DNA from: Hyposmocoma kahamanoa
Lineage: Eukaryota > Arthropoda > Insecta > Lepidoptera > Cosmopterigidae
Direction of reading: 5' to 3'
Length of the DNA: 64,000 nucleotides
Assembly (NCBI RefSeq): GCF_003589595.1
Contig: NW_020655740.1
Span: forward strand, 1,052,730 to 1,116,729
This document shows, one piece after another, positions 23,109 through 34,317 of this stretch. Within the stretch, counting starts at the first letter, position 1; each line of letters opens with the position of its first letter. The notes under the pieces were generated by a model. The model saw only the letters and a list, made by a program, of their open reading frames with translations. It was not told the DNA's origin and did no database searches. The translations under genes and the position numbers were made by a program.

Positions 23109-25298
23109 TTATTTAGAGGATATGGGATAATCGAATATTTTAGCTTAGATAAGACGATTAAAAACATAGGTGACTACCACGTACCACGTTGAATAGTATA
23201 GAGCAGTTATATTGTCGGCGGATGCAAATGCTGTTGAGGATGGGTTAATAGGTAAAGGATACAAACGACATGCACCTACTACGAATAGTAGCGACCGAGT
23301 GCTATGCAGGCTACGAGCTTACACCGACATGTCTGCCGCACCCTCGTCGTTACTACACACAAGTGTGTGTACGAGAACCAACCTAGTAGTTAAATTAAAT
23401 CAAATAGGTTCTACGCAGAATTGACTTATTAAGATCCGTGTTAGCTTTGCCTGCTTGTCGCCCCTGTTCACTCAACTATCGCGCTCATTCCCGGCTTAGT
23501 AGGTTTATTCTACATAGTTGTGTACATTATTTACTACTTACTAATGTAATGCTCGACTGAAGTGTAAACGTACCTGAAAATAAGTAAAGCGACGTTAAAA
23601 AGTTACATAGAAATAATTGTTTTCTGCGATACCCAAATTTTTTTGAAGGACGTAAAATAAAAAACAGCCATTTTTAAAAAGATCCTAATGAAACTTGTTC
23701 GCTGTATCAAGAAGACAAAGGGATCGTACAATATCAAATATAATTTTAATAAGCTTCTATATATATAGATTGAAGACATAATCGGGACGCAGGGGCGAGA
23801 ACGAGACGCGGCGGCTGCCTTACTTCGAAACGGCGCATATTTTTCACAATTTTAATAAAAGGCCGCGGATTACGCCCTCCTAAATCCAACAACATTAAGG
23901 AGATACAACCGTTTGAATTTAATATCGGAGCTAAACCCCGTCCTGCCAGTACCAACGGGGCAGCTTCTGGTTTTGTAGGTCCTCGAATGACCCTTTCGTT
24001 AAGCGCTTATTGCTTTATTACAATTTTGACTGACGTGACGTTCTTGTGTAAGAGAGAACGACACCAAAGTAAAAATTGTGTAACTCACAGAAACGTAGCA
24101 CCGACCTATTTCCGGTTTCAAAGACGAGTTCTGAAACATCCCAACAATCGAAATCCGCATGTTATTGGAGTCGTTTTGAAGCAGCCAAGCCGGCGGCGGC
24201 GGCGGCGGGCGTCCGTCACGAGTCGCATTAGCGCCTCCACCACGGCCGCGAGGCGCGGCGCCGGGCGCCGGGCGGCGGGCGGCGGGCGTGAGGTGCGGTG
24301 CGCCTCTGGGTGCGCCGCTTCCTCGGCACGACATCCGCTGCACACAATGCAACGCATCCGTCTCTTGCCAATTTTCAAACTAGATACCGCGCTATGCCCC
24401 TTGCTTTTACAGATTTTTATTCAGTTCACGCCGCGTAGTTGGAATGTCGAATTGATTTGCGAAATTGCAAGAACGCTCTAGCGAACGCCACAAGAAGCGC
24501 TCTCCTTACAAACACAAAACGAACTATTTCGTCTTTGCGGTGTTGGGCTCGAGAGTCAAACGGCACGATGTATGGCATAATCTTTAACCCTTGAAGTCCA
24601 GTCGACACTGTCTGCTCAAATAGGTATACATACTGTTACATGCAGTGACGCGCATGTAAAAAACAACTGGGTCACAAACAAATGGATCCGTCAGATTACA
24701 CTTTCAAATAATTCTTGTTGGTGCTTCGATTGAGTTCTGAAAATTACCTGCACAAATATTCAACAATAGTAACAACGTGCAAATGTATCTACATACCAGA
24801 GTCCACTTAATTTTTTTTTGTTTGAAATACATTTTTATATAGTAAACAAAAAATGTTCCATGTTTACTGCTAAATCCTCAATTTGGCAAGTTTTCACATA
24901 TGACCAATTTATTTATAATCAATACATCACTAACATTGAACATAAGCATTGTCAATTACCTACAAATTAATTGTTATTTGTCGAGTCCGTCTAAACTACT
25001 TTGTATTGTTTCGCAAATTCCGGTAAGAAGTGGAAGATGCATCAAATTATACCGGTAATAAATATTCGGCCCATCACGAGGGAGACTCAGAAAATCTTGG
25101 GTATAACCTAATATAGCCGCAGGCAATTACAAAAATTAACACTCCGCCTGGAATCCCGCAATCTCGCAAATGATTCCGCGGGGCTGTTTATTGGATTCCC
25201 TCGGGATCCGTCGGAGATTGTTAATCACGGCGAGATTATGATACGTCTCGTGTCAGATGTGGTCACAGCTGTAATATAACTTCTTTTGTTTATTGCCC
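23109..25298. other. Noncoding stretch with GGC-rich island
   Basis: About 24185-24310 is very GC-rich with (GGC)n runs. It produces long overlapping open frames on both strands (up to 164 codons) whose Arg/Ala-rich translations are compositional. About 25080-25250 is a moderately GC-rich, CpG-bearing block with no coding look. Nothing else is supported. Confidence 0.4.
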
Positions 25299-25332
25299 CC
25301 TACTCTTCAATCTGCGTCTATTGAAGAGTAGG
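25299..25332. repeat. Perfect 13-bp hairpin
   Basis: Arms CCTACTCTTCAAT and ATTGAAGAGTAGG pair perfectly around an 8-base loop. It is too short for a typical microRNA precursor. There is no U-tract or other terminator context. Confidence 0.8.
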
Positions 25333-25936
25333 TTCGCGCGTTATCTTTCTATCTTCTGTTGGAGCCGCCTTTTTGCCAGAGCGTGCTCGACACTTAGCGG
25401 TGCTTCATTCGCTTTAATTTTGTGGACTTAAGCCGCTGTATGTATGTATGTATATACATTCCAGTTTGGTGTCAATAGGTAAAGAGCGACTTATCGTCGC
25501 TTCGGCTTTTCTGTGCATCTCTCAAAATTTCTAACTGCAAGTAAATTTTTATGTTTCATTGAAACAAAACCCGGAAATCAATAAACTGTCCGCTACTGTA
25601 TCCCGAGTAAATCGAGAGCGGCATCAACGACAGACAACTTTAAGCTTTGCGCTTTATTACATAAAGCCACTTCGACCGTCACGATGACGTTCACCCGCAC
25701 GAACGAACGTAGCAAAATGTTATGCAGATTTCATATTCATATATATAGGGGAATTTATTACGGAGCTGATACGACTCTGGCGCGTATATTTTGTATTTGT
25801 TCTGGTTGTAATAAACGGTTATTCAACGGCTAAAAGTAGGTAAATATTTCCTTACCCTACGCACACAATCGCAGTCTCTTGTTCGTGGATTGATAAATTA
25901 CTATTATCTTTGTTCATGATTAAGACCCCTTAGACC
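25333..25936. other. Noncoding stretch, no gene seen
   Basis: It contains a short TATG tandem run at about 25438-25455. No supported frame. Confidence 0.4.
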
Positions 25937-26101
25937 ATGCAGATGGGACGGATGTTGGCCGCGATATCACATCTTCAGCTTGCCATGGCGCTGCTGCCGA
26001 CGGCGCAAGCGGTGGCTTTTGACGTGTCCACGCTAGTTGGTTCCGGGCACGGGGCGCAGGGCGGGGAAGGCCGCTATTCATCATTGTCTCGAGTTGAATG
26101 A
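25937..26101 (+). CDS. Weak candidate small ORF, 54 codons, signal-peptide-like
   Basis: An ATG in fair context (GACCATGC) opens a 54-codon frame ending in TGA at 26099-26101. The first 26 residues (MQMGRMLAAISHLQLAMALL then PTAQAV) include a hydrophobic stretch ending in an AQA motif, which looks like a secretory signal with a cleavage site. The rest is Gly/Ser-rich. Codon third positions are more GC-rich than the surroundings. No family is recognised, and no paired splice sites or polyadenylation context are convincing. A chance open frame in a GC-rich patch is the more likely explanation. Confidence 0.12.
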   Translation: MQMGRMLAAISHLQLAMALLPTAQAVAFDVSTLVGSGHGAQGGEGRYSSLSRVE

Positions 26102-27370
26102 TTAGTGTGACAGGTACCCGCGGAATTTGCTTATGAATTCTGCAGTTAAGGGTTACTGAAGTGAAATTGATTAATGTTGTGCTCGGCGGATTTGTCTCCT
26201 TAACAGGAATTGCGGAGCGACGCCAAAGCGCACGGCTACTTAGAAACTATTCCATAAAAAAATATACAGAACAGAACTTAGATGAGACTCGGGGAATGAA
26301 ATCCAACATCGCGAATATCAAACTGACTGTCCGGGTTGCAATCTTGCAAAACGACAGCGATAAGTAAGTACCTTTATACGTTTGTAACAGGTACATGAAT
26401 ATTACAAAACAATTAAAACAATTGCATCACTTGATGAGCTTGCTTTCGCTGTGATTGTTACGCCAGTAGGTACAAACTAGCGACCTATATCTGCTGAATC
26501 AGATAAATCCCTGGCCGCGTGAGTGTAACTGTAACTGTCCATCAATACGCATAAAACGCCGGTCCATATTGGGCAACGGTCTTTAGTCAGCGGCACACGC
26601 GCATCCGGCGTGGAACCCGAGCGCGTATGCACTGTTTACCGATGCCATCCCCGAGTAGACTTACTTGTTTGTAAACATTTAGGATATTATATCGCATTTC
26701 ATGAAATTTCAATGATTTCAACCTGATTCACCAGTTGGCGGTTTATAATGGTATAAACTACGACATAAACCGCTCTCGCAATCAAAATGATTCTAGTCTG
26801 ACAGTTTCCAAGCTACACATTACAATCAACTCTTTAGCGACTTTCGTCAATAAGCCCATCTCTGCACAATCAGCTGATTATATTTATAAGTTTGGACAGC
26901 AGGACAGTGGCAGGTATAATCAGACATTATACGCGATATCAAATTAGAAGAATCTAGTCCCGCTAGTACAATGATAAATGACTCCCGAACAACTTTTATA
27001 GGCCACGTGGAAAGTTTCAATAGCTCAAGTTGTAAATGAGTTTCTGTGTAATGTTCCTCTGGATCATGAACAAGCATGTTATCATCCGTTGGAAGGGATG
27101 GATATTAGAATGGCGTGGGATAACACGACGTGGGATGACCGCCGTGGACGCCTTCGCCACCACTTCTCACACTGGTATGTTACCGTGCAGGCCCGGTGCA
27201 TATCGGGGGCTTCACACTGATGTTATAGTTTTGCTTTTATCCATTGCAGAGCAAATTGTCGGGGATAGTGCAAATCCGCGTATGTAGCATAGGTCAAAGG
27301 CGCGTATCTGCACTAAGCCAAATTTTACGTTAAGTTTTAAGTAAGTTTTAACGTTATTACTTTGTTATTT
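26102..27370. other. Noncoding stretch, no gene seen
   Basis: Short frames at 26161-26367, 26735-26947 and 27036-27287 have no domain. About 27310-27350 repeats TTTTAAGTAAGTTTTAACG-like words locally. Confidence 0.4.
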
Positions 27371-27592
27371 CAATAATAATAATAATAATAACGCACACAC
27401 TCAACATAGCCCTGCACTAGGGAAACCCTGTGTCGCGGGTGCCATGGACACACATATAGACAACCACAAATTACACCCAAACTCACGAGAGAAATAATTG
27501 TAGGCCATACAAATATTTCTCCCGGCCCGGGAATCGAACCTGGGACCTCTGCGTGGCAGTCCGGTGTGGTAACCATTCGGCCACGGAGGCAG
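27371..27592 (-). mobile_element. tRNA-derived SINE, family S, inverted copy
   Basis: The minus strand begins CTGCCTCCGTGGCCGAATGG (A-box-like) and carries GGTTCGATTCC, a perfect B box, then CGGGAGAAATATTTGTATGG. The body runs through GTGAGTTTGGGTGTAATTTG and CACCCGCGACACAGGG and ends in a (TTA)n tail at 27371-27391. The head resembles a tRNA with GCC at the anticodon position, though the anticodon stem is poor. A near-identical copy lies at 29075-29299 in the other orientation. SINEs of this form are moved by a partner LINE. The pieces open as short ORFs are shadows. Confidence 0.85.
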
Positions 27593-28677
27593 TTAAATGG
27601 CTAAAAAATGGCTACAACTTTAATTATTGCAAGCATTAATTTTCCTTGTCTACGGACTGATAACAACAGATTCCCGTAATTCGCGGATTTGATTAGGCCA
27701 CTAAGTTACCGAAATGGAAACTCATAATCCAACGCTAGTTACGCGCAATTGCACTGCCCCGACCGAATAACAATAAACTTAAACGCAATAAACTTCAACC
27801 TTGGTATTGACAAAGATGCCGAAGATAGAAGTGACACGCTGTCTCTGATCGCAACCTGCTCTGAGACTCGAGCAAGAATGAAAAAAAATATCACGCGTAG
27901 GTAAACAAACCGCAGTGACAGCGTGGTGCTCACATCCATTATGCAGAGTTCACGGTGAAACGTGTCCAAACCTTCGACAATTAATATTCATACGAGTGGT
28001 CGCTTAAATGGGATTTACACGCGGAAACAGTGATGATTTGTCAAGCTGTCCCCTTAGAGACCCGCGGCCTGCCGCGGGGGGAGAAGGTCGCTCATACAGC
28101 TTGCTGAATTTATTGGCTGGCTGGCATATGGCAACAACGCGAGAAAATAGCGATGCTTCTCTGTGTCCGCGATTATAGTTCTTTTCTAAACTACTTTCAT
28201 AATTAGTCGTTACATAAGTGGGAAAATTGAATGGACTAAGATATTCAAAATACAGTTGAAATTTTAAATTTATTTATTTCAAACTATTGGAGTTAATAGA
28301 ACAAGTTGTCGGCTTTATTTTTGTTTTACATCCATGAATGTATTTGGAGTGTTTTCGTTGACCCCCTACGTCCGCCGCGGGTAGTGCCGCGATTACAGTA
28401 GAGCTCATCGAACATGAAATATTATTTTTCCACTCCCGTACTGTCATCTGCCAATTATAATTTTGTAAACCATATATCACAAAGGCGCTCTTTCAAGTTC
28501 AGAATCAAAATTCTATTGTCTACGGTACTCGCTGTCGAACTGAAAAATTTCATCAACGTTCTGTCTGTACACAGTACTTTACTGAGTATTGTAATTCTGT
28601 ATACAGACAAAAAGTAACGTGTTTTTGCTAATTGAATTAACAAACACGACGCTACTCAAACGCTCCTACCTCCTGGG
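27593..28677. other. Noncoding stretch with GC hairpin
   Basis: CCCGCGG-CCTG-CCGCGGG at 28061-28078 forms a 7-bp all-GC hairpin inside a small GC-rich block. Otherwise there is AT-rich sequence with no supported frame. Confidence 0.4.
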
Positions 28678-29481
28678 GGTCGATTCAGAACTCTTCGATA
28701 TCTTAATCAAATGTTAAGTTAACCTAATTGGATAAAGTTCTCGAATCGAAGAGCGCTTTCCGAGCCATTCAGAACATTCGCGTTAAACGTTCGATTCGGA
28801 TTCGGATACGATATCGTTATCCAACAGCGTTTACGGAGTCAGTCGGTGAAATAGATTATAAGAAAACTGAAAATCCTTTTATATACATTTTAAAGACTTT
28901 AAAGGCCTAAAATATTGGAATACCTTAAAATAAATTAATATAAAATTGAACAAAATCCAGACTTTATTTAAAACAATAAGAGATTTCCATTTATTTTACT
29001 TATTTACATTCTTGTTTTGTAAACAATAGTACGTTCGGTAACTTTCATTCGACAACTGTGTTCTGCTCTGCAAACTGCCTCCGTGGCCGAACGGTTACCA
29101 CACCGGACTGCCACGCAGAGGTCCCCGGGTTCGATTCCCAGGCCGGGAGAAATATTTGTATGGCCTACATTTATTTCTCTCGTGAGTTTGGGTGTAATTT
29201 GTGGTTGTCTATGTGTGTGTCCATGGCACCCGCGACACAGGGTTTCCCTAGTGCGGGGCTATGTTGAGTGTGTGCGTTATTTATTATATTATAATAACGT
29301 TTGTAGCCTTTGCCGGTCCAGAAGTTCGAGTAATCGTACGGGTGTGACGTCATTTCGGTTCGGTTTCGAATACGACAGTTTTGACGTTCGAATCGGTTAT
29401 TGAGAATAAAACGAAAACAAATCGTACCATATCTAACCGAATCGGTCGACAACAGAGTTATCGTGAGGTTCTGAATCGACC
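28678..29481. mobile_element. Putative TIR element carrying a nested SINE
   Basis: The left end GGTCGATTCAGAAC (from 28678) recurs as an exact reverse complement ending at 29481. The match continues imperfectly for about 12 more bases (TCTTCGATATCT against CTCACGATAACT). The interior has related TTCGAATCG / CGATTCGG words near both ends and no transposase. The SINE at 29075-29299 sits within it, so the original length would have been about 580 bp. No clear target duplication is seen. Confidence 0.45.
29075..29299 (+). mobile_element. tRNA-derived SINE, family S, plus-strand copy
   Basis: It begins CTGCCTCCGTGGCCGAACGG, with the B box GGTTCGATTCC, and has the same body order as the copy at 27371-27592. 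It ends in a TTATTTATTATATTATAATA-like A+T tail. The few differences between the copies (for example AACGG for AATGG, and GTGCGG for GTGCAG) indicate fairly young insertions from one source. Target duplications are not obvious at either copy. Confidence 0.85.
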
Positions 29482-29689
29482 TGCTGATTAGTTAAATTGG
29501 CCTAAAGATCCTGCGACCGGACCATAAACCTTTATTAAAAAAATATTGATTACGATGTAAGCGGTACTTGGCCACTTCTATTCTACCTCTTTGGTTTTTG
29601 TTTTGTAGGGTTTGTTTGGCTTTCGTCTATACGACCATCATTATGCAACGATTGCATAAAATACCGTAATATAATAATGTATAATGCAT

Positions 29690-30207
29690 TTTTTTTTTAA
29701 ATTAAATGGACTTGACCACTACCTATCTGAGGAGTAAAGATGGGTTCTCGATGGGACGAGCTCGCCCAAAAGAGGCCTATTCAGTCGCATCTTAAAGACA
29801 CCCGGGTTATATGAATTCGGAAATGCAGACGCAGGCAGGGAATTTCATTCATGGGCTGTGCGCATAATTTAAGATGATGAAAAGCGCTTAAGGGAATGTC
29901 GACCAAGTAAGGATGATATGCCGCCGTACGTCTACGTACGACGTCCGATGGTAAAAGGCGGCGGGCGGGATGAGCTGATGCAGCTCATGAGCACACTCAC
30001 CGAAATATATTTTGTAAAAAACTGACCGACGGGCAACTTTGCGCCGGTGCGGTGGGCTAAACTATGAACTTTAGATTCGAACTTATCGTCGCCAATAAGT
30101 CTTCTGGCTCTGCGCTCAATTAGCATTTCTAGTATCGGTTTACAATATTTCCGGTTACATACGATCTTATTTCTTTTCGATGAAAACAACTGCAAAAATA
30201 GTAACAA
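29690..30207 (-). pseudogene. Non-LTR retrotransposon 3' end (RT C-terminus with poly(A))
   Basis: The minus strand reads RRARRLIGDD and SLAHR, then in a second frame SVFYKIYFGECAHELHQLIP and AAFYHRTS, then NSLPASAFPNSYNPGVFK in a third. This order (RLIGD, HRR, FYR-x-Y-x-GEC, WN-LP, F-K-R) is the standard C-terminal tail of CR1/Jockey-type RT proteins. At least two frameshifts and a stop are present. An A-run on the minus strand (T-run at about 29690-29700) follows the stop, consistent with a poly(A) tail. The element is truncated at its 5' side near 30207. Confidence 0.8.
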
Positions 30208-33200
30208 AAATATACTTATAAATTTATGTATTGAAGTAAAATCTGTAAAATTTTACATATTCAAAGAAGGCAAGTGTACTATCAAAGAGATGCTAGGTAG
30301 TTAAATACATACATTATACACTTGATATTTCGGGTGTCAAGTAATTAAAGTGAAAATAATACTTTGGCTAAATTCATAATTACATAGTTTGTCTTTTGTG
30401 AAGACGGACTAAAATGGCATTTGCAGGTTCGTCAATTTTCAAAAAAATTTAAATAGTCATGTAGTTGTTGTCGCCAGTTTTATCGATAAATAGTGAAAGA
30501 AGGTATGAATTGTAAAAGTTATGACGGTTTTAATGATTACTAACTGCCTTATAGCCTTGTTTATTCTTATTTTGACAGTTTATATAGTCATATACATTTT
30601 AAAAGTCTTAAATTTTGAAATATGTCTTCTCTTTGTATTTTTAAAAGACATGCCTTTGTATGACCTTACAAAAATTGACAATTCAAGTGACGCTGTGCTC
30701 AGCAGTTACACGAATATTATGCTAATGATGATTCAAGTGATCAGGTTCGGTTCGATTTATAAGCATAAGCGCAACCAACATTCAGTCGATAGTCGATAGA
30801 ATATTTATCGACTGCAATCACTAGCTGCTTGCACCCGAGCAACACTTTCGCACAATCAACTATCATTTTACTTCATCTCAAAAAAAAATATAGACTACAC
30901 TTTATTATAATAATGTAATATATAGTTGTTGGAAAACGATATTTTGGAGCCCAGTGCAAGTTGGTACGCAGCGTCTAATAGATAGTAGAGAGTAGGAGAG
31001 TAGGTTACACCGGTCGTATCAGCAACCTATGATCTTCCGGACTCTGGACCCGCTCGATCCGAGACCGCGACGTGAACTAGAACTGAAACTGCTTTATCGA
31101 TTTCACGCTCCATAAATAGCAGTCATTCGATCCGAGCAGCGGTTTGGAGCAGAACCTGGGTGCAGACTGCGGCTACGGCTACCCGTTTGCACAACTGGGC
31201 TGTGAGGACGAAACACGGTTACGTTATGGCGGTAGAGCGGTAAAATACTAGACAAACCAAGACCGAGCTAAGTCACAAATCCCGTTAACGCGGAGACTTG
31301 AGAAGGTACATCCATGAATCCTCCCGGATGGGAATACTCCTTTTGAAGCAATTATCGCTTCCATACTGATACAGCGTGAGTGGACATGGAGTGCTTCATG
31401 ATTACATTGAGCTACACAAGTAATTGTGGCGTCCTCAGAACAGAATCGTGCATATGCCACCAAAGGCCAGGTCGAGTCATAAAATCGAGGCGACGATCAA
31501 CAAAACCAGTTTGCGCTCCCATCTTTGCAGTGTGGAAGTTTTTATATTTGCAAAATACATACAATCATGGTACTTACATACTAAAACTTGACTTGACGAC
31601 TTTTGTTATATTTGAAAACGTATATCGACGACCATACAGTATGAATTTCAAATAATTTGTAACGTTCTAAAACTCAGACTGGGCCCGACCAAAAGCGCCT
31701 GTATTATGACGAAAGGCATTTTTGTCAACGACCCAACCTAAATAGTACAAGAGCGGAACGTGTGCACATCTTTTACAATGTTTTTTTTTTACAAATTGCG
31801 ATCAGGCACTATGGGAAAAAGTAAGAACAAACATGGCCAAAATTACGCCTGAAAACTAACTTCGTTTTTTCAGTGATTTATTTTACTATACGATGTATAA
31901 TAAGCAGAATTCATACATAAATAATAGTAATTATTTATTTATTTTTCAATACATACGACTAAAATGCAGATGATTCACGCTTTTTTGGCAAATGGATAGA
32001 CAAAAGCGTCAGCCTTTGACTAGCTACGGGCCTGACACACGCCATTCGCATAATAAAAATAATTTAAAAATATGTCTTATAAATATTTGTAAATATGTCT
32101 CGTATATACATGAATTCTGAAACACACACGAACGCTTCTGTTGAACCCATAAGCGGAGCGGTCGCTCACAACGTGAACTATGTCACTCATAAGCGTGTTC
32201 ATACAACTTTCGTGATTTATTCTATCTGGACATTTATCCAGTGGCAAAGTCCACATCGGAAGTGCAAGAAGCAATATAACACAGTGTTATTTCCGCGGGC
32301 GCACTGTCCAGCACACATCCACCGCGTTGTTTACTCGCCAGGTGCGGAGGTTTTATGTAAAAAAGACACGTCATACACTCAGCCGCATGTAAACCTTACT
32401 TTACAAACTGAAGCTTTATTAACCGCAGATTTCAACACTATGTATTTTCAATGATTGGCTAATATCTAATGCTAACTGTATAACATTTTTAGGTATGAAC
32501 CAACGACATGCTACTCGCGTTAAGATTTTTTTGTATTATTAGTTTTCGTCGGGCAAATAGGTATTATGTTGACGTAATATTTATTCAACATAAACGAACA
32601 CGCGTTTTATATTCCACTAATAACGACGAAAGAACCCCGTTTTGTGCTGCCGTCAAGTGAATAGTGATGCGACGTATGAACAGTGTAAGGACATACACAA
32701 GGAAGGGACACATCTACACGATCACTGATTGCACTGGCCGTGGTACGTTACAAGTTGTAAGATTTAAACACCATGAGTGTGACTGCAGCTGAACGCAGAG
32801 AGCGGACGAAACTTTAATCAAATTAGCGAAGGCGACAGCGCGAGCGCGTGTGTGTTGAATATTGACCCAACGGAGATGCGAAGAGGCGCCTCCTCAACTC
32901 CAAGCGAGTGTTTGTGCAGGGTCGAAACTCAAACAGCACGTGCCACCGCTTGACAATGGTCCTCTGGAACAGTTTCGCGTTATAGAGTTTAGGATTTACT
33001 AATTGTCATTAGGTAACACGTGCTACATGTAATTAGGTAGTCGCAGTGACAACAAAAATATTAACTAAGCTTTATAAAATAAATAAACAACCGGTAAGAA
33101 AATCAACGATTACACTCGTACTTTGCACGACAACCATACTGACTAAAAGCGGACAAATAAGAAAAAGTAACACGAACAACCTTACCAACCTCAGCAACTT

Positions 33201-34317
33201 ATCAAAGGGCCCGTTGGCACGAGAGACGCCGCTGCCCGGTCACTGTGTCAGCGCTGATAACTGAATAAGTAACAACTTTGATCGTCGGCAAACGCGGGTA
33301 ATCGAGTTACTTCGTTAAAAGGACGCGAAAGCTAGGGCCACTTTGTTCTTCAGTGTAATTAGTGACGGCCATCTAGGCTGCTCAAGTCCTAACCCACTAA
33401 CCGCAAGTAACGCAATAAGTATACAGAGGCTCATGTGAAACATGAACCTGATGTCGCAGCGTAGGTATATGCCCTAGCAAAAATCTCAGCAAAAACAAAC
33501 CTCGCTACAAACATTACCCATTTGAATAATACGCCGACGAGAACACGGGTTGCGCGTGTCGGTCGGCCAAATAGACATACAAAATTGTCCCAAGACAATG
33601 GAAATTTTATATTATATTAGGAGCATTGGAAATGCTCTAACGGTCAAAGCACAGTCTCCATTAAGATACCATTATATGCAAATGTAAGTGCTCTTTGTGG
33701 AGCGAAATTAGATTTGTGTTGCGGCCCAAAGCATCGTTTAGAAAATGTATATTGGCTGATCTTGTTATTAGTTAGGGTGAACAGTCCCAATTTGTTAAGC
33801 TTCGTAACAAGCGTACGCGATTTGAGGAGACATTTCCTTTATTAGCATGTGTCGATGCGTAGGAACGGCATCTTCCATCGCATTTAATCTTGGAAACTAC
33901 CCGAGTGATCGGGGAGACATTTGTCTTTTGATAATTAGAGCATTCTGCACGCTGCGCTCGCTGCTAACCCAAATAAATGTCCATGGGACCAAAGCCTCCT
34001 ATGTGCGGTGTTAATTAATTAAGAGCGGATGAATATTTCAGAAGGTTTATCAAGTGGGCAAAGAGCGTGTAAATAAGTAACGCGCGTTATCACATGCGCG
34101 GTGGCGCACGCGCGACCGGCACGGCGGCGGCGGCACCTCGCGCCTCCTTTCATATTTCATGCGCCGCGAACGAGGAGGACTAAAGAGGATGACTCAGTGC
34201 AACCCAGGAGCATCTCTCGTACGCTCGTCTCACAGTTGGAGAGTAACAACGATTTAAAAAAAGTAAGACTGAAATTCATGTTAATTTTAGTTTATCCCAA
34301 ACATTGACTTTTAACTT
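30208..34317. other. Noncoding stretch, no supported gene
   Basis: The longest frame, 32095-32454 (+, 119 codons), has no recognisable domain. About 31000-31220 is moderately GC-rich. About 33590-33990 contains ATATGCAAATG, an octamer-like POU site, and 34085-34160 has CGG triplet runs and a TTAATTAATTAAG motif upstream (about 34011). These could be regulatory islands. No transcript features are supported. Confidence 0.35.

Noticed and set aside
23987..24481. 164-codon open frame and two overlapping minus-strand frames
   Set aside because: All three strand/frame readings are open through the same GGC-rich island, which is a composition effect rather than coding.
25299..25332. MicroRNA precursor
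   Set aside because: The 13-bp stem is too short for Drosha/Dicer processing, and no flanking pairing extends it. The same reasoning applies to 38647-38689 and 44471-44499.
32095..32454. 119-codon plus-strand open frame
   Set aside because: No recognised family and no exon signals. It cannot be supported without expression or conservation data.
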